A stretch of 17,307 nt of DNA, taken from positions 1-17,307 of the forward strand of contig CAJXHQ010000014.1 of NCBI GenBank assembly GCA_913054485.1, written 5' to 3'. The notes under the pieces are model-generated. The model saw only the letters and a program-made list of their open reading frames with translations. It did no database searches and was not told where the DNA came from. The first letter of the stretch is position 1. Each line of letters opens with the position of its first letter. A program made the position numbers and the translations under genes. Shown here in pieces: positions 1 through 7,190 of the stretch. The stretch is from an uncultured Paracoccaceae bacterium (GTDB taxonomy: Bacteria; Pseudomonadota; Alphaproteobacteria; Rhodobacterales; Rhodobacteraceae).

Positions 1-760
1 TTGCGACGGACAGTACCGGCAAGCCGAAATAGGGGACCACACTGTCGATCGCGCCGATGGTCGACACGCTGCCGTCTTCAAACAGCATCACGCTGGCACC
101 TGTGGCGGCGGCCTAAGCGATCAGATAATTGGGCGCCATCGGCTTCCATTTCTTGACCGCATAGCCGACACCAAGCGCAATGGCAGCAATGGAAACGGCG
201 GCCGGGTTCACATCCGGCAGGGAGTCGGCCAGCCCTTTCAGGAACTGTGCAAGATGTTCGGGCCGGGGGAGGTCGATCCCAAGCGCATGGCGCACCTGGC
301 TGAGGCCGATCAGCAGGGCAGCCCCGGTGACAAAACCAGTCATCACCGAATGCGAGACGAAATCAACCAGCCCGCCGAGATGCGCCAGCCCCAGCATCAG
401 CTGGAACAGCCCCACCAAAAGGGTGAGCGTGATAGCGGCCTGGATGAACTCTGCCGAACCGGGGGTGAAGGAACCGGCCAGCGCCCCGAATACCAGCGCC
501 GAAATCGCTGTGGTGGGCCCTGAGACCGCATGCCAGCTGGAGCCGAAGAAGGCGGCCACCACGGGGGTGATCATCGCCGTGTAAAAACCGTATTCGGGCG
601 GCAGGCCTGCGATGGCAGCAAAGGCCACCCCTTGCGGCAGCACCAGGGTGGCACCGGTCAGGCCGGCAAACAGATCCGCGCGCAGGGAGGCCGGAGAGAT
701 GTTCTGGAACCAGTCAGGTTTAATGAGAATGCGGCTGATCAACTGCCAGAAAAGATGCAT
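1..760 (-). pseudogene. SulP-family anion transporter, N-terminal part, interrupted by an in-frame TAG; runs off the window
   Basis: The protein begins MHLFWQLISRILIKPDWF and continues into a SulP (SLC26-like) membrane core. The 'ASLRADLFAGLTGATLVLPQGVAFAAIAGLPPEYGFYTA' region, split here only by description, matches the family's first conserved block, and several hydrophobic segments follow (SGPTTAIS, LTLLVGLFQLMLG, VMTGFVTGAALLIGLSQV). SulP proteins carry sulfate, bicarbonate or other anions across the inner membrane; the substrate cannot be read here. I chose the ATG at 758-760 because a GGGGG purine run lies 8 bases upstream. The ATG at 773-775 lacks such a run, and a longer upstream extension is not family-like. 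The frame is broken by TAG at plus-strand 113-115, but coding continues in the same frame to the window edge (AAATGASVMLFEDGSVSTIG, then IDSVVPYFGLPVLSVA). A single base change, for example from TTG (Leu), explains it. It could be a sequencing error or a real nonsense mutation. Confidence 0.8.
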
Positions 761-794
761 TTGCGTGGCCCCCATTGGGAATTTCAGCGGACGC

Positions 795-812
795 ACCCTT
801 TGCGAAAAGGGT
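795..812. repeat. Inverted repeat, 7-bp stem with 4-nt loop, in the SulP leader region
   Basis: ACCCTTT (795-801) and AAAGGGT (806-812) are perfect inverted arms around GCGA, a GNRA-type tetraloop if transcribed from the plus strand. It lies about 35 bp upstream of the chosen SulP start, so a minus-strand SulP transcript could also fold here. No T-run follows on the plus strand, so this is not an obvious terminator. Confidence 0.35.
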
Positions 813-861
813 TCTGCCGGCCGGAGGTGCAGCCACCGGATGGAGAGCAGAAACTGAGCAG

Positions 862-879
862 AAAAACTCCGCCCGGAGT
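862..879 (-). terminator. Short terminator-like hairpin upstream of the SulP gene
   Basis: Read on the minus strand, ACTCC-GGGC-GGAGT forms a 5-bp stem with a 4-nt loop, followed directly by four further Ts, giving a run of five with the last stem base. No gene transcribed leftwards lies just upstream, so it would act on a SulP leader transcript or on spurious antisense transcription from the caspase gene. The stem is short and the call is tentative. Confidence 0.3.
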
Positions 880-990
880 GCGAATATGGCCCTCCTTTGC
901 GGCGTGGCTGATGCAGTGTCAAGATGAGAAACAAGTTAAGCTTCTTGTTGCCGCAGACTTGCCGCACCCCATGCTCTTCAGGCGGGAATG

Positions 991-1019
991 TTGACTTTGC
1001 ACTGGCTTCCTTGTTTCAT
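991..1019 (+). promoter_or_regulatory. Possible sigma70-type promoter for the caspase-like gene
   Basis: TTGACT (991-996), a 17-bp spacer and TTTCAT (1014-1019) give a good -35 and a moderate -10 (4 of 6 consensus bases), about 30 bp before the start codon. The rest of the 288-bp divergent intergenic region (761-1048) holds the two hairpins listed separately. It also has an AACAAG/CTTGTT inverted pair (930-935, 944-949) and a tandem TTGCCGCA pair at 948 and 959. I see no gene in it. Confidence 0.35.
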
Positions 1020-1048
1020 TCGGCTCAAGGAAGACGGGGGCGCGAATT

Positions 1049-2365
1049 TTGACTTTTGTGATATTTTTCAAGGCATTCCTGAGGTGCGCAGCTGTTGCAG
1101 CCATGCTGGTGGCCATTCAGGCGGCCGACCTGTCTGCTCAGACACGGCATGCGCTTATCATCGGCAATGCCGCTTACACCCAGGTAGAGCCTCTGGAGAA
1201 TACCATCGCAGATGCTGAAGCCTATGGCGGGGCTTTCAGGCAGCTTGGGTTTGACGTCACGCTGCTTAGCAATCTGGACCGCAACGGTATGGAACTGGCG
1301 CTGGCGGATTTTTATGACCGGATTGCCCCCGGCGACACGGCGGTTTTTGTTTTCTCGGGTCACGGCTGGTCCGATGGGGCCACCAACTTCATCCTGCCGA
1401 CAGATACCCGGGTAGAGAACTCTGAGCGCCGTCTCAAGCTGATGTCGACACCGCTGCAGAATGGCGTTAATGGCATCGTCGACCAGCTTCGCAGCGCCGG
1501 GGCCGCGGTGCAGGTGGCGATCATCGATGCCTGCCGGAACAATGTTTTCGGCGGGCAGGGCACCCGCAGCCTGGGCATGAAACGCGGCCTTGCGGTCGAG
1601 CGGGCGCCGCAGGGGGCCTTTATGATCTTCTCTGCCGGGGCAGGGGAACAGGCACTGGACCGGCTGCCGGAGGACGGGCCGGATCAGCGGCTGTCGGTCT
1701 TCACCCGGCACTTCCTGCCGCGGCTGGAGGCCGGGCTGTACCTGGAAGACGCGATTAATGACGCGCAGATGGCAACCGCACAGGATGCGCGCAGCTATGG
1801 CGGGCATATGCAGAACCCGGCCTATTACGACCAGATCAACGGCAAGCTTTGCCTCGCTGACAGCTGCGGCAGTGCCGCCCTCAAGCCGCCGGAGCCGCAA
1901 GTCCGGACGCAGGCCGTGACAACCAGCCCCTGCGGTGAAGCCCGGGCTGTCTGGCAGGATATCCGTGGCACCGGCTCGCAGGCCGCGCTGGAGCAGTATA
2001 TAGCGGATTACAGCGGCTGCGGCACCTACCGCGCGCTGGCAGAGGAGGAACTGGCCCTGTTGCAGGAGGATCTTGCCGGCGCGCATGGTCCTCTGCCTGT
2101 GCCGCAGGATCAGCTTCACCACGACGCCTGGGTCGTGATCCTGGGGTCCTTCCCGCTCAACGCAGAGCACAAGGCGCATGAGCTGGCAAACCGGGCTAGG
2201 GACTGGGGACTGCCTGCCCAGGTGATCGACACCGGGTACTTCGGGAACCTCAGGGACGGGCTTTATGCGGTGGTCCTTGCCGCCGCATCGAAAGAGGAGG
2301 CGGCAAACCTGCTGCCCTCTGCACAGGGGCTGGTGTCTGATGCCTATATCAAGAAACCGAATTAG
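1049..2365 (+). CDS. Exported caspase-like (peptidase C14) protein with C-terminal SPOR-like domain
   Basis: This 438-residue protein opens with a likely Sec signal (residues 1-31: basic FKAFLR, hydrophobic CAAVAAMLVAIQAA, then LSAQ). A caspase/metacaspase p20-like fold follows (about 34-270): HALIIGNAAY, the catalytic His in FSGHG (His105) and the catalytic Cys in IIDACRNN (Cys162). A short helical segment with two cysteines (about 290-340, CGEARAVW and SGCGTYRALAEEE) comes next. The C-terminal end (about 357-436, DAWVVILGSF through GLYAVVLAAAS) resembles SPOR domains, which bind denuded peptidoglycan. The start is a TTG eight bases after a GGGGG run and gives the full signal peptide; GTG at 1058 is an alternative. 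The 3' end overlaps the amidase gene by 26 bp, implying coupled translation. Inference: a periplasmic cysteine peptidase, perhaps held at the cell wall. Its substrate is unknown. Confidence 0.87.
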   Translation: MTFVIFFKAFLRCAAVAAMLVAIQAADLSAQTRHALIIGNAAYTQVEPLENTIADAEAYGGAFRQLGFDVTLLSNLDRNGMELALADFYDRIAPGDTAVFVFSGHGWSDGATNFILPTDTRVENSERRLKLMSTPLQNGVNGIVDQLRSAGAAVQVAIIDACRNNVFGGQGTRSLGMKRGLAVERAPQGAFMIFSAGAGEQALDRLPEDGPDQRLSVFTRHFLPRLEAGLYLEDAINDAQMATAQDARSYGGHMQNPAYYDQINGKLCLADSCGSAALKPPEPQVRTQAVTTSPCGEARAVWQDIRGTGSQAALEQYIADYSGCGTYRALAEEELALLQEDLAGAHGPLPVPQDQLHHDAWVVILGSFPLNAEHKAHELANRARDWGLPAQVIDTGYFGNLRDGLYAVVLAAASKEEAANLLPSAQGLVSDAYIKKPN

Positions 2366-2930
2366 CGCCGGCCTGATCCTTGCGCTGCTGGCCTCGCCGG
2401 CGGCGGCAGAGGCGGAGATGCTTTCGCGCGGGGACTGGGGCGCGAAACCTGCGCTGGACGGGCAGCAGGCGCATAAGGTCCGCCGGATCACGCTGCATCA
2501 TACGGCTGTCCGCGCCAAACCAGCCCGCGCATTGGCGCAGAAGATGCGGTCCCTGCAGCGGTTTTCCCAAAGCGACGAGCTTCTGGCTGACGGGCGCCGC
2601 AAACGCCCCTGGCCGGATGTGCCCTACCACTTTTACATCGATGTGAACGGTCAGGTTGCGGAAGGGCGCAACCAGCGGTTTGCCGGGGATACCAACACGA
2701 ACTACGACCCGGCCGGCCATATCGGCATCGCCCTTGAAGGCAATTTCGAAGTGGACCGTCCGACGGCGGCGCAGGAACAGGCGCTGACGGCGCTGTTGCG
2801 CAGCCTCATCCGGGAGCACGGGCTGACCGCCGCCGATGTGGGCACCCACAGAAATTTCGCCGCCACGGCCTGTCCGGGACGGCATCTTGAGGCACGGCTG
2901 CCTGCGATCCTGAAAGCGGCGGCGCGCTAG
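2340..2930 (+). CDS. Secreted N-acetylmuramoyl-L-alanine amidase, amidase_2/PGRP family
   Basis: The protein has 196 residues. A Sec-type signal peptide is visible at the N-terminus (MPISRNRISAGLILALLASPAAA, cleaved near AEA), so it acts in the periplasm. The zinc-binding residues of the T7-lysozyme/PGRP fold can be recognised: the first His pair in ITLHHTA, the second His in VGTHRNF and the Cys in TACPGR. The family cuts the amide bond between N-acetylmuramate and L-alanine in peptidoglycan. GHIGIALEGNFEV is the characteristic central strand. The ATG at 2340 is preferred over an upstream in-frame start at 2265 because it gives the signal peptide and overlaps the caspase gene by only 26 bp. 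The stop (TAG, 2928-2930) directly abuts the stop of the convergent FGE gene. The paired secreted peptidase suggests a joint cell-wall role. Confidence 0.9.
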   Translation: MPISRNRISAGLILALLASPAAAEAEMLSRGDWGAKPALDGQQAHKVRRITLHHTAVRAKPARALAQKMRSLQRFSQSDELLADGRRKRPWPDVPYHFYIDVNGQVAEGRNQRFAGDTNTNYDPAGHIGIALEGNFEVDRPTAAQEQALTALLRSLIREHGLTAADVGTHRNFAATACPGRHLEARLPAILKAAAR

Positions 2931-3884
2931 TTATCCGGCAGGCCAGATCACCCGGAACCCCTGATGCGTTGTGGCGCTGTCGGGCGAATTGCCGGAGCGG
3001 GCAGCGATCCTGTAACGGTAGCAGTAGGAGCGGTGGCAGAGGAAGGAACCACCCTTCGAGAGCTTATAGCCCTTCATGCCATCCAACCGCTGTTTCACCT
3101 GCTTTTTCAGGGATTTGATGCGGAAAGCATCGGCCGTCCACTCCCAGGTGTTGCCGCACATATTGTAGAGCCCGTAGCCGTTGGGCTCATAGCTGAGGGC
3201 GGGGGCGGTTGCCGCGTAGCCGTCTTTTGCAGTGTTCACGTCCGTGAAACGGCCCTGCCAGTTGTTGCAGGGCTGGAAATCATCGTCGTTGGGCTCGCGC
3301 TCGCCCCAGGGGAATTTCACTTCACCCAATCCGCCGCGGGCGGCATGTTCCCATTCGGCCTCGGTTGGCAGGCGCCCGCCGGCCCATTTCGCGTATTCCT
3401 GGGCATCCTGCCAGGAGACATGCACCACCGGGTGATCGGCGTGCCAGGCGGTGGCATGAGTGCCGGGTCCGTTGACCTCGCGCCAGTCGGCGCCGTCGAC
3501 CTTGCGCCACCATTGCACCTCGGGCACGCCCTGGGTTGCGCCGATGTGTTCGGGGACCTGAAGCCAGAAGACAAAGGACCAGCCGAAACGCTCGGCTTCG
3601 GTGACATAGCCGGTGGCCTCTACAAAAGCCTTGAACTGGGTGTTGGTAACGGCGGTTGCGCCAATGCGGAAGGGTTTCACCCGGGCGCTGCGCAACGGGT
3701 CTTCGCCGTCATCGGGGATTTCGGCCCGTCTGGTGCCCACAATGGCCTTGCCGCCGGGGATCAGTACCGCATCTTGCGCAACGCGTGTCACGCCGTCCCA
3801 GGTGATTGCGCTCACTTGCGGCAACGGTGCGCGGGCCTCAGCCTTGGGGCAGCAGCTGGGTTTGTCGGTCGTCGTATCTGTCAT
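2931..3884 (-). CDS. Formylglycine-generating enzyme (SUMF1/FGE family) with both catalytic cysteines
   Basis: This is a 317-residue FGE-sulfatase-domain protein. The family oxidises the Cys of a Cys-X-Pro-X-Arg motif in sulfatases to formylglycine. Many relatives lack this chemistry, but here the diagnostic block LCHRSYCYRYRIAARSGN is present, with Cys283 and Cys288 at the positions of the copper-binding pair (human Cys336/Cys341). NTPDS-like SPDSATTHQGFRV follows. Other family blocks are VTNTQFKAFVEATGYVTEAE, GRLPTEAEWEHAARGG and GNTWEWTADAF. No signal peptide is visible, so it should be cytoplasmic. The N-terminus has an odd SCCPKAEAR stretch. No convincing Shine-Dalgarno precedes the ATG. 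It is probably a single-gene unit, since a strong hairpin separates it from the racemase gene upstream. No sulfatase gene is in the window, so its client is elsewhere. Confidence 0.92.
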   Translation of the reverse strand: MTDTTTDKPSCCPKAEARAPLPQVSAITWDGVTRVAQDAVLIPGGKAIVGTRRAEIPDDGEDPLRSARVKPFRIGATAVTNTQFKAFVEATGYVTEAERFGWSFVFWLQVPEHIGATQGVPEVQWWRKVDGADWREVNGPGTHATAWHADHPVVHVSWQDAQEYAKWAGGRLPTEAEWEHAARGGLGEVKFPWGEREPNDDDFQPCNNWQGRFTDVNTAKDGYAATAPALSYEPNGYGLYNMCGNTWEWTADAFRIKSLKKQVKQRLDGMKGYKLSKGGSFLCHRSYCYRYRIAARSGNSPDSATTHQGFRVIWPAG

Positions 3885-3926
3885 GAGGCAGGCTTAGGGG
3901 CTGGGGGGAAAACTGTCCAGCTTTGG

Positions 3927-3954
3927 CTGCCGGGCCGCGGAGGCGGCCCGGCAG
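3927..3954. terminator. Perfect 12-bp-stem hairpin just after the racemase stop codon
   Basis: CTGCCGGGCCGC (3927-3938) and GCGGCCCGGCAG (3943-3954) are perfect inverted arms around a GGAG loop, starting 6 bases after the racemase stop on the minus strand. No T-run follows on either strand, so it is not a textbook intrinsic terminator. It most likely ends the minus-strand transporter operon or protects its 3' end before the FGE gene. Confidence 0.55.
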
Positions 3955-3960
3955 CTGAGA

Positions 3961-4638
3961 TCAGGCGTAGGCGCCGATCTTCGAGGTTTTCAGACCGGCG
4001 CGTACCATGGCTTCGGCCATGGCCACCGCGCTGGCGACACCGTCAACAACCGGCAGACCGAATTCGGCGGACAGCTCGGCCATCAGGTCCGCCATGCCGG
4101 CACAGCCCAGAACAATCGCTTCGGCCCCGTCTTCGCGGATGGCGGTGCGGATCTCGCTCTTGATCTTGTGCAGGGTCTCAGGGTCACCTTCTTCCAGCTT
4201 CAGAACCGGAATGTCGGTGGCCCGGACCTTGGCGCATTTGCGGTCGAGGCCATAGCGCATCAGGTTGGCTTCCAGTCCCGGCACCGACCGGCTGAGGGTG
4301 GTCACCACGCTGAATTTCGGTGCGATCAGGCTGGCGGCGTGATAGGCCGCTTCGCCGATGCCGATCACCGGCGCATCCACCAGACAGCGCACTGCGTCAA
4401 CGCCGGTGTCGTCGAAACAGGCGACAACCACGGCGTCCACATCTTCGTGGCGCTGCACCTCGGCCAGAAGACCGGGAACGCAGGTGGCCACATCCAGATA
4501 GCCCTGAATGCTGGCAGGCCCGTCCTGCGAGCTGGTGGCCACGATCTCGGTTCCCGGCGAGGCGACAGCGCGCGCGGCGCTGCCAGCCTTTTCGGTCATC
4601 GAGGCCGTGGTATTGGGGTTTACGATGAGGATCTTCAT
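3961..4638 (-). CDS. Asp/Glu/hydantoin racemase family protein
   Basis: The 225-residue protein starts MKILIVNPNTTASMTEK, the typical opening of the hydantoin racemase (HyuE) branch of the Asp/Glu racemase superfamily. Two catalytic cysteines sit in the expected contexts: Cys74 in VVACFDDTG and Cys179 in IVLGCAGM. They act as a cofactor-independent acid/base pair that inverts a stereocentre, and the spacing agrees with characterised hydantoin racemases. The family also contains maleate isomerase-like and allantoin racemase-like members, so the exact substrate is open. It is the last gene of the minus-strand transporter operon, 6 bp after the LivF-type ATPase gene. This suggests it acts on the imported compound or its first product. 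No hydantoinase or carbamoylase gene is in the window. Confidence 0.82.
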   Translation of the reverse strand: MKILIVNPNTTASMTEKAGSAARAVASPGTEIVATSSQDGPASIQGYLDVATCVPGLLAEVQRHEDVDAVVVACFDDTGVDAVRCLVDAPVIGIGEAAYHAASLIAPKFSVVTTLSRSVPGLEANLMRYGLDRKCAKVRATDIPVLKLEEGDPETLHKIKSEIRTAIREDGAEAIVLGCAGMADLMAELSAEFGLPVVDGVASAVAMAEAMVRAGLKTSKIGAYA

Positions 4639-4644
4639 GGGGAT

Positions 4645-5367
4645 TTACACATCCCCGCCAAGATAGGCCGCTTTGATGCGGTCATCGTGCAGCAGCTCTT
4701 TCGAGTTGCCTTCGATCACCACATTGCCGGTCGACATGGCATAGGCACGGTGCGAAATCGACAGAGCCATGCGCGAGTTCTGCTCGACCAGCAGTACCGA
4801 CACGCCTTCGTCGCGGTTGATCGCCACGATGGAGCGCGCAATGTCCTGCACCAGCTTAGGCGCGATCCCCAACGAGGGTTCGTCCAGCAGCAAGAGCTTC
4901 GGCTTGGCCATCAGCGCGCGGCCGATCACCATCATCTGCTGCTCACCGCCCGACAGGGTGCCGGAGGCCTGGTTGTAGCGTTCCTTGAGCCGCGGGAAGC
5001 GTTCAAGAATGCTGTCCAGCGTGGCCTGGATTTCACCTTTGTCGGTCTGAGTGAAGGCGCCCATCATGAGGTTGTCCTTCACCGTCATGAACGGGAAGAC
5101 GCGGCGGCCTTCGGGCACCATGGCGATGCCCTTGCGGACGATGTCGGCCGCATTGGTGCCATCCAGACGCTCACCCTCGAACCAGACCTCGCCGGATTTC
5201 GGCTTGGCCAGGCCGGTGATGGCCCGCAGGATCGAGGATTTGCCCGCCCCGTTGGCGCCGATCAGCGCAACGGTCTCGCCCTTTTTCATCTCGATCGACA
5301 CGCCTTTCAGCGCATAGACATGATCGTAGAACAGCTCGATGTTTTTGAAGTTCAGCAAATCTGACAT
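4645..5367 (-). CDS. HAAT-family ABC transporter ATP-binding protein, LivF type
   Basis: A 240-residue cytoplasmic ATPase of the LivF class. Visible motifs are the Walker A GANGAGKS (37-44), the signature LSGGEQ (138-143), Walker B LLLLDEP (158-164) and the switch-region VLLVEQNS. The VPEGRRVFPFMTVKDNL block and the C-terminal AYLGGDV are typical of LivF. With the LivG-type partner it powers uptake through the two permeases. Its start lies 3 bp from the LivG-type stop and its stop 6 bp before the racemase gene, so all are co-transcribed. The imported solute is not determined by the ATPase. Confidence 0.93.
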   Translation of the reverse strand: MSDLLNFKNIELFYDHVYALKGVSIEMKKGETVALIGANGAGKSSILRAITGLAKPKSGEVWFEGERLDGTNAADIVRKGIAMVPEGRRVFPFMTVKDNLMMGAFTQTDKGEIQATLDSILERFPRLKERYNQASGTLSGGEQQMMVIGRALMAKPKLLLLDEPSLGIAPKLVQDIARSIVAINRDEGVSVLLVEQNSRMALSISHRAYAMSTGNVVIEGNSKELLHDDRIKAAYLGGDV

Positions 5368-5370
5368 GGC

Positions 5371-6153
5371 TTACATCCCGATCTCGTCGTCGGCGCTGCC
5401 CAGGTAGGCCTCGATGACGCGTTCGTTGTTCTGGATTTCGATCGGTGTGCCTTCGGCGATCTTCTCGCCGAAGTTCAGCACCACGATCCGGTCCGAGATC
5501 GACATAACCGCCGGCATGTCGTGTTCCACCAGCATGACGGTGACGCCCTTTTCGTCGCGCACGGACCGGACCAGCTCCACCATCTTGGTGGTCTCGTCGT
5601 GGTTCATACCCGCAAAAGGTTCGTCCAGCAGCAGAACTTTTGGATCCGTGGCCAAGCCAATGGCGATGCCAAGCGCGCGCAGGTTGCCCTGCGGCAGGTT
5701 CGAGGCCTGCTCGTTCTTGATCGCGCTCATGCCGAGGAATTCCAGCAGTTCGTCCGCACTGCGGCCGAAGGCTTCCTCGTCGTGATGTGCGGCCTTGGTG
5801 CCAAAGAAATAGCCGGGCAATGTCGCCGTGGCCCGCAGGTGTTGGGCCAGAACCACGCTTTCACGCACAGTCATGCTCTTGAAGATGGTGGTTTCCTGGA
5901 AGGTCCGCACCACGCCTTTCTGAGCAATGATATGGGGTTTGTTGTTGGAGATCTTCTCGCCCTTGTAGATCACCTCGCCCGAGGTGGTCGGCATGAAGGA
6001 GGAGATCATCTTGAACAGCGTGGATTTGCCCGCACCGTTCGGCCCGATCACCGACAGGATCTCACCTTCAGCGACGTCGAAGGTGACATCGTTGTTCGCG
6101 GTCAGGCCGCCAAACTTTTTGGTGACGTTTTTGACTTGCAGAAGCGGCGTCAT
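5371..6153 (-). CDS. HAAT-family ABC transporter ATP-binding protein, LivG type
   Basis: A 260-residue ATPase of the LivG class. Walker A GPNGAGKS (37-44), the VRTFQETTIFKSMTVRESV block and Walker B VLLLDEP (173-179) followed by FAGMN are intact, as is VMLVEHDM. The ABC signature reads LPQGN (153-157) rather than the usual L-x-Y-G-Q, and continues LRALGIAIGLA. The same block keeps the critical glycine, and I recall similar variants in a subset of HAAT ATPases, so it is probably a subfamily trait rather than damage. The gene sits 1 bp after the LivM-type permease gene and forms the ATPase pair with the LivF-type protein. Confidence 0.92.
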   Translation of the reverse strand: MTPLLQVKNVTKKFGGLTANNDVTFDVAEGEILSVIGPNGAGKSTLFKMISSFMPTTSGEVIYKGEKISNNKPHIIAQKGVVRTFQETTIFKSMTVRESVVLAQHLRATATLPGYFFGTKAAHHDEEAFGRSADELLEFLGMSAIKNEQASNLPQGNLRALGIAIGLATDPKVLLLDEPFAGMNHDETTKMVELVRSVRDEKGVTVMLVEHDMPAVMSISDRIVVLNFGEKIAEGTPIEIQNNERVIEAYLGSADDEIGM

Positions 6154-6154
6154 G

Positions 6155-7186
6155 TTATTTGCCCTCCTTCAGCTCGAGGCCAGAAGCGTCGGCTGCCTTG
6201 GCAACATCGCTGCCGGGTTTCTTCAGGCGCAGGCTGAGAATGCCGTTGGGCAGGATCAGCATCAGGATGATCAGGATGGTCGAGTAGATCAGCAGCTGGA
6301 ATTCTTTGGCAACAAAGAGCAGGTCCCAGCCGAAGTAGATCACCAGCGTGCCCAGCATCGGGCCGAAGACATAGCCCAGACCGCCGAGGAAGACGTTCAG
6401 CATGAAGTCGACCGAGTCCTTCACCTGGAAGGTGTTGGGGTAGACCGACTGCGTCAATGAGGCGACCATTGCGCCGCCGATGCCGCCGAAGAACGACGAG
6501 ATCGCAAAGACGATCAGGCGGATGTGCGAGATGTTCACACCGATGGAGGAGGCCAGCTCCTCGTTCTGCTGCATGGAGCGGCAGAGGTGGCCGAGGCGCG
6601 AGTTGACGATGCGGTAGAGGGTGGCAAAGGCCAGAACCATCAGCACGCAGGCCAGGTAGTAGAAGCCCAGCTTGGGGTTCTCCATTGCGCCGAAGTCGGG
6701 GATGATGGTCAGGCCAAAGACCGACAGCCCGTCAGGACGCGGGATATTGGTGATGCCGCGCGCGCCATTGGTGATGTCCAGTGCCAGCGAGGTCAGCTTC
6801 ACCACCTCGGTCAGGACCAGGGTGATCATCGCGAAGTAGACACCGCGCAACCGCAGGATCGGCAGGCCGATCAGCACGGCCACCAGCGCCGAGAACACGC
6901 CGGCCAGCGGCAGCGCCAGCCAGAAGCTGAAGCTGAACTTGGTGATCATCACTGCCGAGGCATAGGCGCCCGCCAGGGCAAAAGCGCCTTGGCCGATGTT
7001 GATGCGGCCGATGTAGAAGGTCAGCCAGACACCGCCCGAGGCGATGGACAGCAGCGCCACCATGGTCAGGGTGAAGTAGAAGTCGGTCCGGCCGGTCGCC
7101 GCGATGAACATCGGCACGGCGACGAAGATGGCGAACAGGAAGGCAGCAAGGCCCATCCATTGCTTTGAGGTTACGTTGTTGAACAT
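6155..7186 (-). CDS. HAAT-family ABC transporter permease, LivM type
   Basis: A 343-residue polytopic inner-membrane protein of the LivM class. Hydrophobic segments begin at WMGLAAFLFAIFVAVPMFIA and continue through FTLTMVALLSIASGGVWLTF. The family block GRINIGQGAFALAGAYASAV and the cytoplasmic coupling region (LPILRLRGVYFAMITLVLTE) are clear. The LRLKKPGSD region near the end is followed by a charged tail. With the LivH-type permease it forms the translocation channel. It lies 4 bp from the LivH-type stop and 1 bp from the LivG-type start, in one operon. Confidence 0.93.
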   Translation of the reverse strand: MFNNVTSKQWMGLAAFLFAIFVAVPMFIAATGRTDFYFTLTMVALLSIASGGVWLTFYIGRINIGQGAFALAGAYASAVMITKFSFSFWLALPLAGVFSALVAVLIGLPILRLRGVYFAMITLVLTEVVKLTSLALDITNGARGITNIPRPDGLSVFGLTIIPDFGAMENPKLGFYYLACVLMVLAFATLYRIVNSRLGHLCRSMQQNEELASSIGVNISHIRLIVFAISSFFGGIGGAMVASLTQSVYPNTFQVKDSVDFMLNVFLGGLGYVFGPMLGTLVIYFGWDLLFVAKEFQLLIYSTILIILMLILPNGILSLRLKKPGSDVAKAADASGLELKEGK

Positions 7187-7190
7187 GCTC

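Noticed and set aside
1025..2491. Long open minus-strand frame (488 codons) antisense to the caspase and amidase genes
   Set aside because: The plus-strand genes show clear family motifs and signal peptides. The antisense translation is arginine- and proline-rich with no recognisable domain, as expected from GC-rich codon bias.
2964..4163. Long open plus-strand frame opposite the FGE and racemase genes
   Set aside because: It crosses two genes with clear motifs and the 12-bp hairpin between them, has no family signature and is a compositional shadow.
4168..5364. Long open plus-strand frame opposite the racemase and LivF-type genes
   Set aside because: His/Arg/Gln-rich translation with no domain; the opposite strand carries Walker A, signature and Walker B motifs.
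5521..5539. LPQGN signature in the LivG-type ATPase (encoded near 5683-5697) as evidence for a dead ATPase
   Set aside because: Walker A, Walker B and the switch His are intact, and similar signature variants occur, as far as I recall, in other HAAT ATPases, so a subfamily trait is more likely.
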